Positions 44,310 through 53,173 of a DNA stretch of 64,000 bases are shown here, piece by piece; positions within the stretch are counted from its first letter, which is position 1, and each line of letters starts with the position of its first letter. The stretch spans positions 211,264 through 275,263 of the forward strand of contig JADZAN010000009.1 in the NCBI GenBank assembly GCA_020852815.1. Direction: 5' to 3'. The position numbers were made by a program, and so were the translations under genes. Under the pieces are notes generated by a model, which worked only from the letters and a program-made list of their open reading frames with translations, was not told where the DNA came from and ran no database searches. This DNA is from Gemmatimonadaceae bacterium (GTDB lineage: Bacteria > Gemmatimonadota > Gemmatimonadetes > Gemmatimonadales > Gemmatimonadaceae).

Positions 44310-45431
44310 TCACTGGGGCGGTGGAAGCGTGGAGGGCGTCGTCGTTCGCGCACCGTTCTCGACGGCGCGGGAGAACCATCCCCACAGCAGGAGCGCGATG
44401 ACGAGCATGGCGGCCGCGACCACCATGCGGCGCGAGATGGCGTCATGGGCGGCGCGCGCCTCGCGTGCCTCGTCGTTCGCGTCCTCATCCACGACCGTCA
44501 CCTCGCGCGTGGTGCGCCGCCGCTTCCCCTCGCTTGCAGCTGTCGGCGCTGCGGGCGCAGCCGGCGCACCGTCGATGGCAAGGAGCACCGCGTCCGCGCT
44601 GTCGGGGCGGGCGTCGGCATCCTTCTCGAGACAGGCCATCACGATGTCGACCAGCGCCTTCGGTAGCTGCGGAGCGCGTTCGCCCAACGGCACCGGGCGC
44701 TCGGTGAGGTGCGCGGCCATCAGCGCCTGCGGCGTTGCATACTCGGCGAAGGGGTGCGCCCCTGACAGGATCTCGTAGGCGGTCACTCCCCAGGCGTAGA
44801 GATCGGAGCGCGCATCGACGACGCTCCCCGCAGCCTGCTCGGGCGACATGTAGGCGGGCGAGCCGTACGCGCTTCCCACCGAGGTGAGCGTCTCGCTGGT
44901 GGTGGTGAGCGACTCGGTGTTGAACTCCATGGTGTGCGAAGCACTCATCGCCTTGGCGATCCCGAAGTCGGTGACGAGTGCGGCGCCCTCGCCAAGGAGG
45001 ATGTGCTCGGGACGCAGGTCGCGATGCAGGACACCCTGGTCGTGCGCGTAGGCGAGGGCGCTCGCCACGTCGCGCAGGATCTGCGTCGCCTCGGTGAGGG
45101 GGAGCCGCTCACCCCCCGCCATGCGCGAACGCAGCGACGGTCCTTCCACGTACGGCGTCGTGTAGTAGGCGAGAGTACCGGCCACGCCGGCTCCAAGGAG
45201 CGGGACGATGTGGGCGTGCTGCAGGCGCGTGGCGAACTTCACCTCGCGGGCAAAGCGATCGGCGAAGAGCTCGCTCCCTTCCTCGGGAGTGACGACCTTG
45301 ATGACGACGACGCGTCCGAGGCGGATCTCGGTGGCGAGGAAGATGCGCGACCGCCCGCTCCCGCCGAATTCGCGGTCGAGGGCGTAGACATCGCCTAACG
45401 CCGCCTGGAGCTGGGCGCGGATATCGGTCAT
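44310..45431 (-). CDS. Membrane-anchored Ser/Thr protein kinase with altered catalytic loop
   Basis: This 373-residue Hanks-type kinase has a Gly-rich loop FGGSGRSRIFLA, the ATP lysine Lys45 (VVVIKVV), the catalytic loop HRDLRPEH (His136-His143) and DFG at 155. The loop is normally HRDxKxxN; here the Asn is His143, while Asp138 is kept, so activity may be reduced. A single membrane helix (VVAAAMLVIALLLWGWF) is near the C-terminus, followed by a short Pro/Thr tail outside. An acidic/Arg-rich linker precedes the helix. No sensor domain such as PASTA is present. It is co-transcribed with the amidase. Confidence 0.9.
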   Translation of the reverse strand: MTDIRAQLQAALGDVYALDREFGGSGRSRIFLATEIRLGRVVVIKVVTPEEGSELFADRFAREVKFATRLQHAHIVPLLGAGVAGTLAYYTTPYVEGPSLRSRMAGGERLPLTEATQILRDVASALAYAHDQGVLHRDLRPEHILLGEGAALVTDFGIAKAMSASHTMEFNTESLTTTSETLTSVGSAYGSPAYMSPEQAAGSVVDARSDLYAWGVTAYEILSGAHPFAEYATPQALMAAHLTERPVPLGERAPQLPKALVDIVMACLEKDADARPDSADAVLLAIDGAPAAPAAPTAASEGKRRRTTREVTVVDEDANDEAREARAAHDAISRRMVVAAAMLVIALLLWGWFSRAVENGARTTTPSTLPPPQ

Positions 45432-45557
45432 GCGTGCGGGGCGCGGGCGAGGCAGGAGAAGTCGCGCATGCGAGCATCAACATGCCACGCCCGGCGTTCT
45501 TTGGCGAGACAGATGCGCCTGCCACGAAACGGGTGCGCTCGTTCGTTCCGGCGATCG

Positions 45558-47027
45558 TCAGCGCGTGGGCGCGGGATGAACGGAGATGGCCGCCGTCCAC
45601 ACCTGCTGCACCCCCGTCCGGTTGTCGATCCACGCCGCGTGGAAGCGTCCGTCGGCCGAGGTGGCGAGCCCCGCCGTGTCGCCGCCATTCGCGAGATAGT
45701 CGGGACCGCGTTGCGCGCGGGCGGCGTTGGGCGCCGTGGCCACCGCGACGCTGGCGCTCCAGGTGACGCCACCATCGCGCGAGGCGGAGAAGCGCGGACG
45801 ATAGCCATCGCCCGCCGGAAACTCGCGACGATCATACCACAGGACGCCCACGACCCCGTGGCGGCTGACGGCGATGGTCGCCATGGAATGGTCGGCGCCG
45901 CCGTTGTCGGCGCGTGCGCCGGTGCCGGCGCGTGCGCCGGCGTCGTCGTTGACTGGGCGCGGCGGCGACCATGTGGCGCCGGCGTCGTCGGACCAGGTGA
46001 CGAGAATCTCGCCGCGCCCGGTGGCGTAGTCGGCCCACGAGGCGTACAGCCGTCCGCGATGCGGGCCGCTGCTCGCGTCGACCGCGAGTGTCCCGGTGAT
46101 CCCGCGCGCGTGCGGGAGGTTGTAGCCGCTGGTGACGTTGGCCACGACGTGCGGTGGGTCGAGCGTGCGGGCGCCATCGCGCGAGCGCACGAGCATGAGT
46201 GTCGACTGTGTGACGGTCGGCTTTCCGGTGGTGGTGCGAGGGTCGCCACCACCGGGTTGGGCGAGCGTCATGCGCGTGTAGAGCACGGCCACCGAGCGAT
46301 CGGGGAGGACGACGATGCCGTCCATTCCCGCGTTGATGCCGGCGCTCGCCGTCTGGTCCATGAGGGCGCGCTGCGCCGGCGCCGCGAAGGTGATGCCGCG
46401 ATCGGTGGAGCGCATGAGGGCGACGGTGTTGCGGAAGTCGTCGTTCTTGTGCGTCCCCGCCTCGCCGTGCACGTGACCGTTGTAGGCGACATACAGCGCA
46501 TCGTTGGTCACGTCGATGGCCATGAAGGGGCGATCGTTGGTTTGCGGCCCGCGGTGGAGCGGCGTCCAGTGCTTCCCGTCATCGCGCGTGCGCTCGACGC
46601 CCAGGTAATCCAAGTCGGAATTGACGCTCCCGGCAGGAGTCGGCGCGCCGTCGTTCACCTTGTGCAGGAAGAACGCGGTCCCCGCCGCGCTCCACGCACA
46701 GGTTGGGTCGTTGGCCCAATGCGTAGTGGTCACGGTTGGCGACGACCAGGTGCGACCGCTGTCGGTGGAGATCCACGCGGCCGACTTCACGCGCCGATTC
46801 GGTCCCGGTTCGAGCATGGCGCACGCGATGAGACGTGCAGCGTCGCGGGGATGTGCGGCGATGACGACCTCGTTGAATGGCGACGCCGCTCGTGCCGCAC
46901 TCACCTGGATGTTGCGCGACACGGTGATCCACAGCGGCGCCTGCGCGTCGCGCATGACGCCGGGACGAATGGAGTACGCAACGACGCCGAGCATGACGGC
47001 GGTGCGGAGCGGTGCGAGGCGGGTCAT
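45558..47027 (-). CDS. Secreted BNR/Asp-box (sialidase-superfamily) protein
   Basis: This 489-residue protein begins with a signal-like hydrophobic stretch and contains about six Asp-boxes of the form SxDxGxTW: STDSGRTWSS, TRDDGKHWTP, STDRGITFAA, SDDAGATWSPP, SRDGGVTWSA and one weaker. These mark a six-bladed propeller of the sialidase superfamily. The catalytic Arg triad and Tyr of true sialidases cannot be confirmed, so the function may be different (glycan binding or another hydrolase). It is divergent from the VOC gene. Confidence 0.82.
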   Translation of the reverse strand: MTRLAPLRTAVMLGVVAYSIRPGVMRDAQAPLWITVSRNIQVSAARAASPFNEVVIAAHPRDAARLIACAMLEPGPNRRVKSAAWISTDSGRTWSSPTVTTTHWANDPTCAWSAAGTAFFLHKVNDGAPTPAGSVNSDLDYLGVERTRDDGKHWTPLHRGPQTNDRPFMAIDVTNDALYVAYNGHVHGEAGTHKNDDFRNTVALMRSTDRGITFAAPAQRALMDQTASAGINAGMDGIVVLPDRSVAVLYTRMTLAQPGGGDPRTTTGKPTVTQSTLMLVRSRDGARTLDPPHVVANVTSGYNLPHARGITGTLAVDASSGPHRGRLYASWADYATGRGEILVTWSDDAGATWSPPRPVNDDAGARAGTGARADNGGADHSMATIAVSRHGVVGVLWYDRREFPAGDGYRPRFSASRDGGVTWSASVAVATAPNAARAQRGPDYLANGGDTAGLATSADGRFHAAWIDNRTGVQQVWTAAISVHPAPTR

Positions 47028-47179
47028 GCGGCAATGGTGGTCGCGGTCGGCGCGCTTCGCAATGCGCGCGCGACCGCTGCAAGTGAGAAGGGTGCGTGCC
47101 CGCGCTTGCCGCGTGCGTGCACCCGCGGTCATGTTGGCCGTCGCGCGCGTACCATCTCACCCCTCGGGAGGGCGTCGCC

Positions 47180-47734
47180 ATGCCAAAGGTCCAGGTTCAG
47201 GGAGTGCACCACATCACGCTGGTCGGTTCCACACGCCGCAGTGCGATCGACTTCTGGGAAGGGGTGCTCGGCATGCCCTTCATCTTCGAGCAGCCTAACC
47301 TTGGAACCCCGGACGAGAGCCATCTCTACTTCGATCCGGGCGATGGGCGGCTGCTGACGGTCTTCACCCACGAGGCGCGCGAGGATGCCCGGCGCAAGGC
47401 GCCGCGTGAGGTGGGGAGTGTGGACCACATCGCCTTCAACGTGTCGCGCGCCACGTTTGTCATGGCGCCAGAACGGCTGCGTGACCATGGCGTGGAGTTC
47501 TACGAGCGCGACCGCGGCTTCATGAACTCGATCTACCTGCGCGACCCCAACGGCCTGCTGCTCGAGCTGGCGTGTTACAAGTTCGAGGTGCCGGAGGGAT
47601 TTCGCGCGGCGGACGTGATGCTCGGCGCGCATCGCCTGCGCGTGTCGCGCGGGGCATACAACATCACCGAGGAGCACCTGGCCGACGCGATCGAGGAGCT
47701 GCTGGCGCGGCGCGATCGGTTGGTGCACTCGTAA
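47180..47734 (+). CDS. VOC-family (glyoxalase/dioxygenase fold) protein
   Basis: This 184-residue protein has a vicinal-oxygen-chelate domain pair: VHHITLVGSTRRSAIDFWEGVLGMPFIF and VDHIAFNVSRATFVMAPERLRDHGVEF, ending IYLRDPNGLLLELACY. Metal ligands His11 (in VHHI), His in VDHI and Glu in LLELACY are present, so it should bind a divalent metal. It resembles ring-cleaving dioxygenases and glyoxalase-like proteins, but the substrate is unknown. A helical tail of about 50 residues (ITEEHLADAIEELLARRD) is added. Confidence 0.85.
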   Translation: MPKVQVQGVHHITLVGSTRRSAIDFWEGVLGMPFIFEQPNLGTPDESHLYFDPGDGRLLTVFTHEAREDARRKAPREVGSVDHIAFNVSRATFVMAPERLRDHGVEFYERDRGFMNSIYLRDPNGLLLELACYKFEVPEGFRAADVMLGAHRLRVSRGAYNITEEHLADAIEELLARRDRLVHS

Positions 47735-48059
47735 GGCAGCGACGCGGTGAGGAGGTCGACGCCCGGTTAGGCACGCGTCGCGCACCTCGCGCGCACGTGA
47801 CGCACACGTGGCGCGCACATGTCACACACCTCGCGCAGTCGCGGCACTTGTCCACATGGCGTGTTCTCCACATGGCGTGCAGCGTGCTCGACACCTGCGA
47901 CACATATGCGCGGCGCGTGTGACGCGAGGGGGCGCACTTTCGCGCCGGTGCATTACCTTGCGGGCCGTGGCGCGCGCTCCGTGACACGATGTCGATGGTG
48001 GGCGCGGCCGCCGGCCGACAGCTGCAATCTCCGGCCGGTACACCCTCACCCCGTGCGAC
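47735..48059. other. Repeat-rich intergenic region
   Basis: No gene is seen. The first half is full of CACGTG/CACATG-like words. It includes a 13-bp direct repeat TCCACATGGCGTG at 47851-47863 and 47867-47879 (3-bp gap). Two copies of GCGCGCAC followed by GTG or ATG lie just upstream. It may be the control region of the MqsA-like regulator that follows. Confidence 0.4.
47851..47879 (+). repeat. 13-bp direct repeat pair
   Basis: Two perfect TCCACATGGCGTG copies are separated by TTC, giving a 16-bp period. Confidence 0.8.
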
Positions 48060-48719
48060 ATGACCGATCCGCTTGCGCTCCTGGCCCAGCAGGCAGGCTC
48101 CATTTCCTCGTTTGTCCCCGTCGCCGACCGCCACAATGGCTGCGGTGGGGTCTTCACCAGCACCACGATCAGCAAGACCGAATCCATGGTCGGGTTGACG
48201 GCCACGGTGGAGCGGCGCGTGCTGCGCTGCAGCAAGTGCGAAGTGGAACGTCGAGCGCCGGATCAGGTGGAAGGTGATTACCTCGCGACGATGGGGGCGA
48301 TCCGCGAGACGCACGGACTCCTCACGCACCAGGAAATCCGTCGCGTGCGCGAAGCACTCGGCGTCACACCCGACGAGTTCGACCAGCTCCTGGGTCTTCC
48401 CACGGGGATCTCGAAGGGGTGGGAGACGCAGCGCCACCTGCAGAACCGGATGGCCGATGGGCGCATTCGCGCGCTGCAGGACGTGGAGCATGCGAAGCGC
48501 GTGGCGGTGGGGGCACGGGTGACGTTGCGCCTGACGGAAGAAGAGCGCGCCGCCTTCAAGCCGCCGGCCTTCCTCAAGAAGAAGGGGGGCGCCGCCATCA
48601 CCGCCGAGGCCGAGGTCGAGGTACCGGTGGCACCGGTCGTCGAGGTTGTACCCGCGGCGATGGCCGCGGCGGTGCCCGCGCCGGCAGCCCCGGGCGTATC
48701 GGCGTCCGAAGCAGCCTGA
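48060..48719 (+). CDS. Orphan MqsA/YgiT-like zinc-finger HTH protein
   Basis: This 219-residue protein has a zinc-ribbon-like N-terminus with one Cys in NGCGGVF and a CxxC pair (RCSKC). An Xre/MqsA HTH follows, with GLLTHQEIRRVREALGVTPDEFDQLLGLPTGISKGWETQ, as in MqsA antitoxins. The tail (about 165-219) is Lys, then Val/Pro/Ala-rich and probably disordered. MqsA antitoxins repress their own operon and neutralise the RNase MqsR. No MqsR-like gene is next to it. It may be a stand-alone regulator. Confidence 0.72.
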   Translation: MTDPLALLAQQAGSISSFVPVADRHNGCGGVFTSTTISKTESMVGLTATVERRVLRCSKCEVERRAPDQVEGDYLATMGAIRETHGLLTHQEIRRVREALGVTPDEFDQLLGLPTGISKGWETQRHLQNRMADGRIRALQDVEHAKRVAVGARVTLRLTEEERAAFKPPAFLKKKGGAAITAEAEVEVPVAPVVEVVPAAMAAAVPAPAAPGVSASEAA

Positions 48720-48931
48720 CGCCGAAACGCGCGTTGTCGTTCCGGGCGCCCTTCGGGAAGTGAGTGAGGGCGTCCGGGCCGCCTGCCGCTGGCCATCGTT
48801 GCGATGCCGGGGTGGCCGCGCACGGTCGAGATCGCTCCCGCCGATGCCCGTCCCCGCCTCCGGGATCCCCGACACAATGCCCCCATTTCACCCGGGTATC
48901 GTCCGTCACCCCCCGCTCGTCTAACCCGGTG

Positions 48932-50857
48932 ATGACCGACGCAGATCAGCCAGCAGCATCCACCCAGACCTTGGTGACCCCGGCTCCCCCGCCGGGTGGA
49001 ACGGCTGACCTCGGCGACCAGGACCTCTCCCCCTACCGCACCACCACCGAGCGCCCCGAGCACCTCCAAGTCTGGCAGCTCCCGCGCGAGTGGGCGTGGG
49101 GGACGGACGGTGTCTGGATCGGACACCACCGGCACACGCAGCAGGTCATCGACCCGCTGGGCCGCACGCTGTCGCTGGTCACGGCGCCCGACGAGGGGCA
49201 CTGGGAGTGGCTGACGGCGGAGGCACGCCTGTTGGGCAACCGCCGGCACCGCGTGATCCCGACGACCTACGTCTACTGGCCGCGCAACGAGGTCGCCCCG
49301 CGCGGCCCGGGCTACGTGCGGCACTGGATCGACGGCGTTTCGCTGGCCATGCAGCTGCAAACGCACGGCCCCGACTCGATCGAGCAGGCCATGACGCGCC
49401 TGCGCTCGATTGGCGCCTGCCTGGCCATGCTGCACGACCGCGGCGAGACGCACGGTTCGCTCAACGGGCAGGCGTCGTGGATGTCGCGCATGGGGGAGCA
49501 CTACCTGGTGGGGTGGCACTGGGCGCTCCCGCAGGCGGCGCTCCCACCGGGCAAGCTCCCCTCGCTGCAGTGGACGGTGGCGGCCCCCGAATGGCGCGAC
49601 GAGATTGCGGCTGGCGGGATGTGGTGGCGCCCGACGGCGGCGACGGACCAGTTCCAGCTTGGGGCGCTGGTCATCGCCGCGCTCACCGGCGTCACGTGGA
49701 GCGACGACGGCACGGAAGCGTTAGGTGCCCTGGAAGCGCACACGCACGTCCCGCGTTCGGTGCGCGAGGTGTTGCGTCGCGCCGTGGCGATCGCGCCGGG
49801 CGGACGCTTCCCCTCGGTGGCGACGCTCCTGCAGGTGCTGGATCGCGCCATCGGTGGGGAGTCGTCGCTGGCAGGGCTCGCCCTGTCGCGCCCGGCGCTC
49901 GACCTGGAGGGGGGGCCGGAAACGGTGATGGCGCGCCAGGAGGCGCTCCTGCGCTCGGCCACTGGGCTCGACTACGAGCTGCTCGAACAGCTGGGACGCG
50001 GCGCCTCGGGGTCGGTGTGGCGCGCGCGCGATCTGGCGCTCAATCGCGAAGTGGCGCTCAAGGCGCTGCATCCGGAAATCGCGCAGGACCAGGCGGCGGT
50101 GTCACGCCTGCGCCGCGAGGCACGCGTGCTGGCCTCGCTCGCCCATCCGCGCATCATCCCCGTCCTGGAGTTCGCCGAGCGACAGGGCGTGGCGTACTTC
50201 ACCATGCCGCTCAACCCCGGCGGATCGCTGGCCGCGCGCACCACGACGCATGGGGCGCTCCCGCTGTCGGAAGTTGGACCTGAGCTGGACGCGTTGCTCG
50301 ACGCGATTGCATCGGCGCACGCGGCGGGCGTGGTGCATCGCGACCTCAAGCCCGAAAACATCCTCCTCGACAAGGGCGGGCACTGGAACCTGGCCGACTT
50401 CGGCATTGCCGCCGCGCCGGGTGAAAGTGGAGCTGCGGGGACGCTCGCCTTCGCCGCGCCCGAGCAGCTGCGCGGCACGCCGCAGGACGAGGGTGTCGAT
50501 CGCTTCGCGCTGACGGCCGTGACTTTCTTTGCTCTCACCGGCCACCTCCCGTTCGTGGCACACGACCCCGAGCTGCAGTTGTGGCGGCAGGAGCAGGGGA
50601 TCGACTGGGAGGCGCGGTGGGCGGCGCGCGTCCCGGAGCCGGTGCGCGCCTGGCTCACGCGCGGGCTGGCCTTCGAGCCCGCCGATCGCTTCGCGACGAC
50701 GGCCGAGATGCGCGATGCGTGGAGTTCGGCGTGGAAGTCGGTGCTGGCCGACGAGCAGGGCGACGACGCGGAGGAAGCGCGCGGCAAGGACGGGCGTGGC
50801 GCGCTCCGGCAGTTCCTCAAGGCGGGAAAGCGCCTCCTCCCCTCGCTCACCTTCTAA
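48932..50857 (+). CDS. Tandem pseudokinase-kinase protein
   Basis: Two kinase folds lie in a 641-residue cytoplasmic protein. The first (about 55-310) ends its catalytic loop as HGSLNGQASW (His174; no HRD), and the place of DFG reads VGWHW. It has no clear Gly-loop or ATP lysine, so it is a pseudokinase. The second (about 349-610) is canonical: GRGASGSVWRAR, Lys377 in VALKAL, HRDLKPEN with Asp471, DFG at 489 and APEQLRG. No membrane helix or PASTA domain is seen. The first domain probably regulates the second, as in tandem kinases elsewhere. ATG 48932 is used; earlier in-frame codons are Arg/Pro-rich and unlikely. Confidence 0.87.
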   Translation: MTDADQPAASTQTLVTPAPPPGGTADLGDQDLSPYRTTTERPEHLQVWQLPREWAWGTDGVWIGHHRHTQQVIDPLGRTLSLVTAPDEGHWEWLTAEARLLGNRRHRVIPTTYVYWPRNEVAPRGPGYVRHWIDGVSLAMQLQTHGPDSIEQAMTRLRSIGACLAMLHDRGETHGSLNGQASWMSRMGEHYLVGWHWALPQAALPPGKLPSLQWTVAAPEWRDEIAAGGMWWRPTAATDQFQLGALVIAALTGVTWSDDGTEALGALEAHTHVPRSVREVLRRAVAIAPGGRFPSVATLLQVLDRAIGGESSLAGLALSRPALDLEGGPETVMARQEALLRSATGLDYELLEQLGRGASGSVWRARDLALNREVALKALHPEIAQDQAAVSRLRREARVLASLAHPRIIPVLEFAERQGVAYFTMPLNPGGSLAARTTTHGALPLSEVGPELDALLDAIASAHAAGVVHRDLKPENILLDKGGHWNLADFGIAAAPGESGAAGTLAFAAPEQLRGTPQDEGVDRFALTAVTFFALTGHLPFVAHDPELQLWRQEQGIDWEARWAARVPEPVRAWLTRGLAFEPADRFATTAEMRDAWSSAWKSVLADEQGDDAEEARGKDGRGALRQFLKAGKRLLPSLTF

Positions 50858-51163
50858 CAGGGCCTAGCAGGGCCTAGCAGGACCTCGCGGGTCTGGCAGG
50901 CATTGCCTCGCTTCTCTCACGCATGTCGAGGATGAGAGGCGACTCACCGCGCCACGTGAGTACGCACGCCGTGGCCAGGCAGCGCCCGTCGCTCGGAAAA
51001 ACCTCGATGCCCGATGGCGGCGCGATGCCTAACGGTGCTCCCCGTGCCGATACTCAGGGGAGATCCGCGCGCGCCCGACCTTCCCCCGCCGCCTCGGGCG
51101 CACGTTCCAGGGTAGCTGTTGGCGTTGGTGAGGACTCCCTCACCGGCGCGTTCCCCCTCCTCG
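50858..51163. other. Intergenic region, nothing recognised
   Basis: A short direct repeat (CAGGGCCTAG twice, starting at 50859) follows the kinase stop. The rest shows no gene, promoter or RNA that I can support; a TTG start at 51119 would extend the next gene upstream. Confidence 0.4.
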
Positions 51164-51610
51164 ATGTCCTCTCCGACTTCGTCCGCCGGGCTCAACGGAA
51201 CGCCGACGCCCAGGGAAGTGCATCCGCTGGCGGAGTCGCTGGCCGCGGCATTCCTGGGTGAGGCGGAGCCGGAACCGGTCGACTTCGTGATGCTGCTGAC
51301 GGAGATGACGCAGCTCTCGCCGCAAGACTACGTGTCGCTGTGGTCGGACGTGGTGACGATCGGCACGGGCGTGCCGACAACGCCGAGGGAACGGGCGGAC
51401 TATTCGTACTCCGCGCGGTCGCAGCTGGTGGAGGCAACGAGGCTCGCGGCGCGCATGGGCGAGATCTCGGAGAAGCTGCAACTCCTGGTGATGCGAGCGC
51501 TCCGCCTCCAGCTCCGGGCGCAGCGGCGGCGACGTATCGCGCGCGCCGGGTTGGGCGGGGTGGCGGGGGGTGAGGATGCGGCGGTGGAGGGGGTGGGCGT
51601 GGTGGCCTAG
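51164..51610 (+). CDS. Hypothetical protein, helical
   Basis: I do not recognise this family. The 148-residue protein has an N-terminal Ser/Thr/Pro part. A helical core follows (VDFVMLLTEMTQLSPQDYVSLWSDVV, then RADYSYSARSQLVEATRLAARMGEI, with EKLQLLVMRALRLQLRAQ). It ends with an Arg patch and a Gly/Val tail. The acidic-to-basic change could mean a small protein that binds nucleic acid or another protein. The start is uncertain (TTG 51119 or ATG 51164). Confidence 0.5.
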   Translation: MSSPTSSAGLNGTPTPREVHPLAESLAAAFLGEAEPEPVDFVMLLTEMTQLSPQDYVSLWSDVVTIGTGVPTTPRERADYSYSARSQLVEATRLAARMGEISEKLQLLVMRALRLQLRAQRRRRIARAGLGGVAGGEDAAVEGVGVVA

Positions 51611-51700
51611 GCGCCGTGGCGTAGGCGCCGAACGGGACACGTGTGCCGGACGCTTGCGCCGCGCGTTCGCCAAGCGGCGCGTCGCGCAGCACTTTGCAGC

Positions 51701-53173
51701 ATGGCCACGACTCCCGCTTCCGCACTCGAGGCGACGTCTTCGCTCGACGCACCTCCGCCGGTATCTAAGCCGGCATCTCAGCCGGCGCCTCAGCCGACAC
51801 CTTCGCCGCCATTGCCAGACGCATCGCGGCGCACCGACTCGCGCGCCGCCCTGCTCACCCGAGCACAGGGACGCTACACGGCACGCACGCCACGCTCGGC
51901 GGCGCTCTACGCGCGAGCGCTCGAGTCGTTCCCCGGCGGCGACACACGCACGGGGACCTTCTTTCTCCCCTACCCGCCTTTCATGGCGCGCGGCGAGGGG
52001 GCGCGGATGTGGGATGTGGACGGGAATGCGTATCTCGACTTCCTGGGAAACTTCACGGCGCTGATCCACGGGCACGCACACCCGCAGCTGACGGCGGCCA
52101 TCGCGGCGCAGGCGGTGCGCGGGACGGCGTTCCCCTTCCCGGGCGAACCCGCCTTGCAACTGGCGGAGGAGATCCGGCGGCGCGTTCCGTCCATGGAGCG
52201 GCTGCGCTTCTGCAACTCGGGGACCGAGGCGGTGATGGGGGCCATTCGCGCGGCGCGCGCCTTCACCGGGAAGTCGAAGGTGATGAAGATGGAGGGGGGC
52301 TACCACGGCTCGGCCGACGTGGCGCAGGTGAGCGTGAACGTTGGGGTCGATGTGGCGCCGTACCCGCAGGGGACGGGGCAGGGGCCGGGAGTGCCCGACG
52401 GCGTGGTGGGCGACGTCCTGGTGGTGCCCTACAACGACCTTGCAACGCTCGAGCGCACGGTGCGCGCGCATGCGCACGAACTGGCGGCGGTGATCATCGA
52501 GCCGCACCTGACGGCGGCGGGGGTGATCCCGGCGGAGCCCGCGTTCCTGGCGGGGGCGCGGGCGGTGACCGCCGAGTGTGGCGTTCTGCTCATCTTCGAC
52601 GAGATCATCACGTTGCGGCTGGCGAGGGGGGGCGCACAGGCGGTGTACGGTGTCACGCCCGACCTGACGACCATCGCCAAGATCATCGGGGGCGGGCTCC
52701 CCGTAGGAGCGTTCGGCGGTCGCGCCGACATCATGGCCATCTTCGACCCGCGCTCGCGCGGGACGGTGAGCCACTCGGGAACGTTCAACGGGAACGCCGC
52801 CACGATGGCGGCGGGGCTGGCGGCGCTCGAGCTTCTCACCGACGACGCACAGACACACCTCGACCTGCTGGGCGCGGCAATGCGGCGTGGCATGCAGCAC
52901 GCACTCGACGCCGCCGGAATCGAGGCGTGCGTGACCGGAAGCGGATCACTGGCGCACGTGCACTTCTGCCAGGGACCGGTGCGCGACTATCTCGATGCGC
53001 AGCGAGGGGATGGTGAGCGGACGCGCCTCTTTCACCTGGCGCTGCTGGAGCGCGGGGTGGTGTGTGCGTCGCGCGGGATGTTCGCGGCGTCGACGGTGAT
53101 GACGCTGGGGGATGTAGAGGCGCTGGTGGCGGTCGTTGCCGAGGTGGGACGGGAGATGGCGGCTGGCGGTTAG
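51701..53173 (+). CDS. Class III aminotransferase, GSAM-like
   Basis: This PLP enzyme of 490 residues resembles glutamate-1-semialdehyde 2,1-aminomutase. The key segments are FPGGDTRTGTFF, FCNSGTEAVMGAIRAARAFTG, LIFDEIITLRLARGGAQ and TTIAKIIGGGLPVGAFGG, with PLP Lys327. The N-terminal ~60 residues are a Pro/Ala/Ser-rich extension absent from HemL. It could be an amino-mutase-like enzyme of secondary metabolism rather than haem synthesis; no other haem gene is near. The stop overlaps that of the convergent abiEii gene. Confidence 0.85.
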   Translation: MATTPASALEATSSLDAPPPVSKPASQPAPQPTPSPPLPDASRRTDSRAALLTRAQGRYTARTPRSAALYARALESFPGGDTRTGTFFLPYPPFMARGEGARMWDVDGNAYLDFLGNFTALIHGHAHPQLTAAIAAQAVRGTAFPFPGEPALQLAEEIRRRVPSMERLRFCNSGTEAVMGAIRAARAFTGKSKVMKMEGGYHGSADVAQVSVNVGVDVAPYPQGTGQGPGVPDGVVGDVLVVPYNDLATLERTVRAHAHELAAVIIEPHLTAAGVIPAEPAFLAGARAVTAECGVLLIFDEIITLRLARGGAQAVYGVTPDLTTIAKIIGGGLPVGAFGGRADIMAIFDPRSRGTVSHSGTFNGNAATMAAGLAALELLTDDAQTHLDLLGAAMRRGMQHALDAAGIEACVTGSGSLAHVHFCQGPVRDYLDAQRGDGERTRLFHLALLERGVVCASRGMFAASTVMTLGDVEALVAVVAEVGREMAAGG

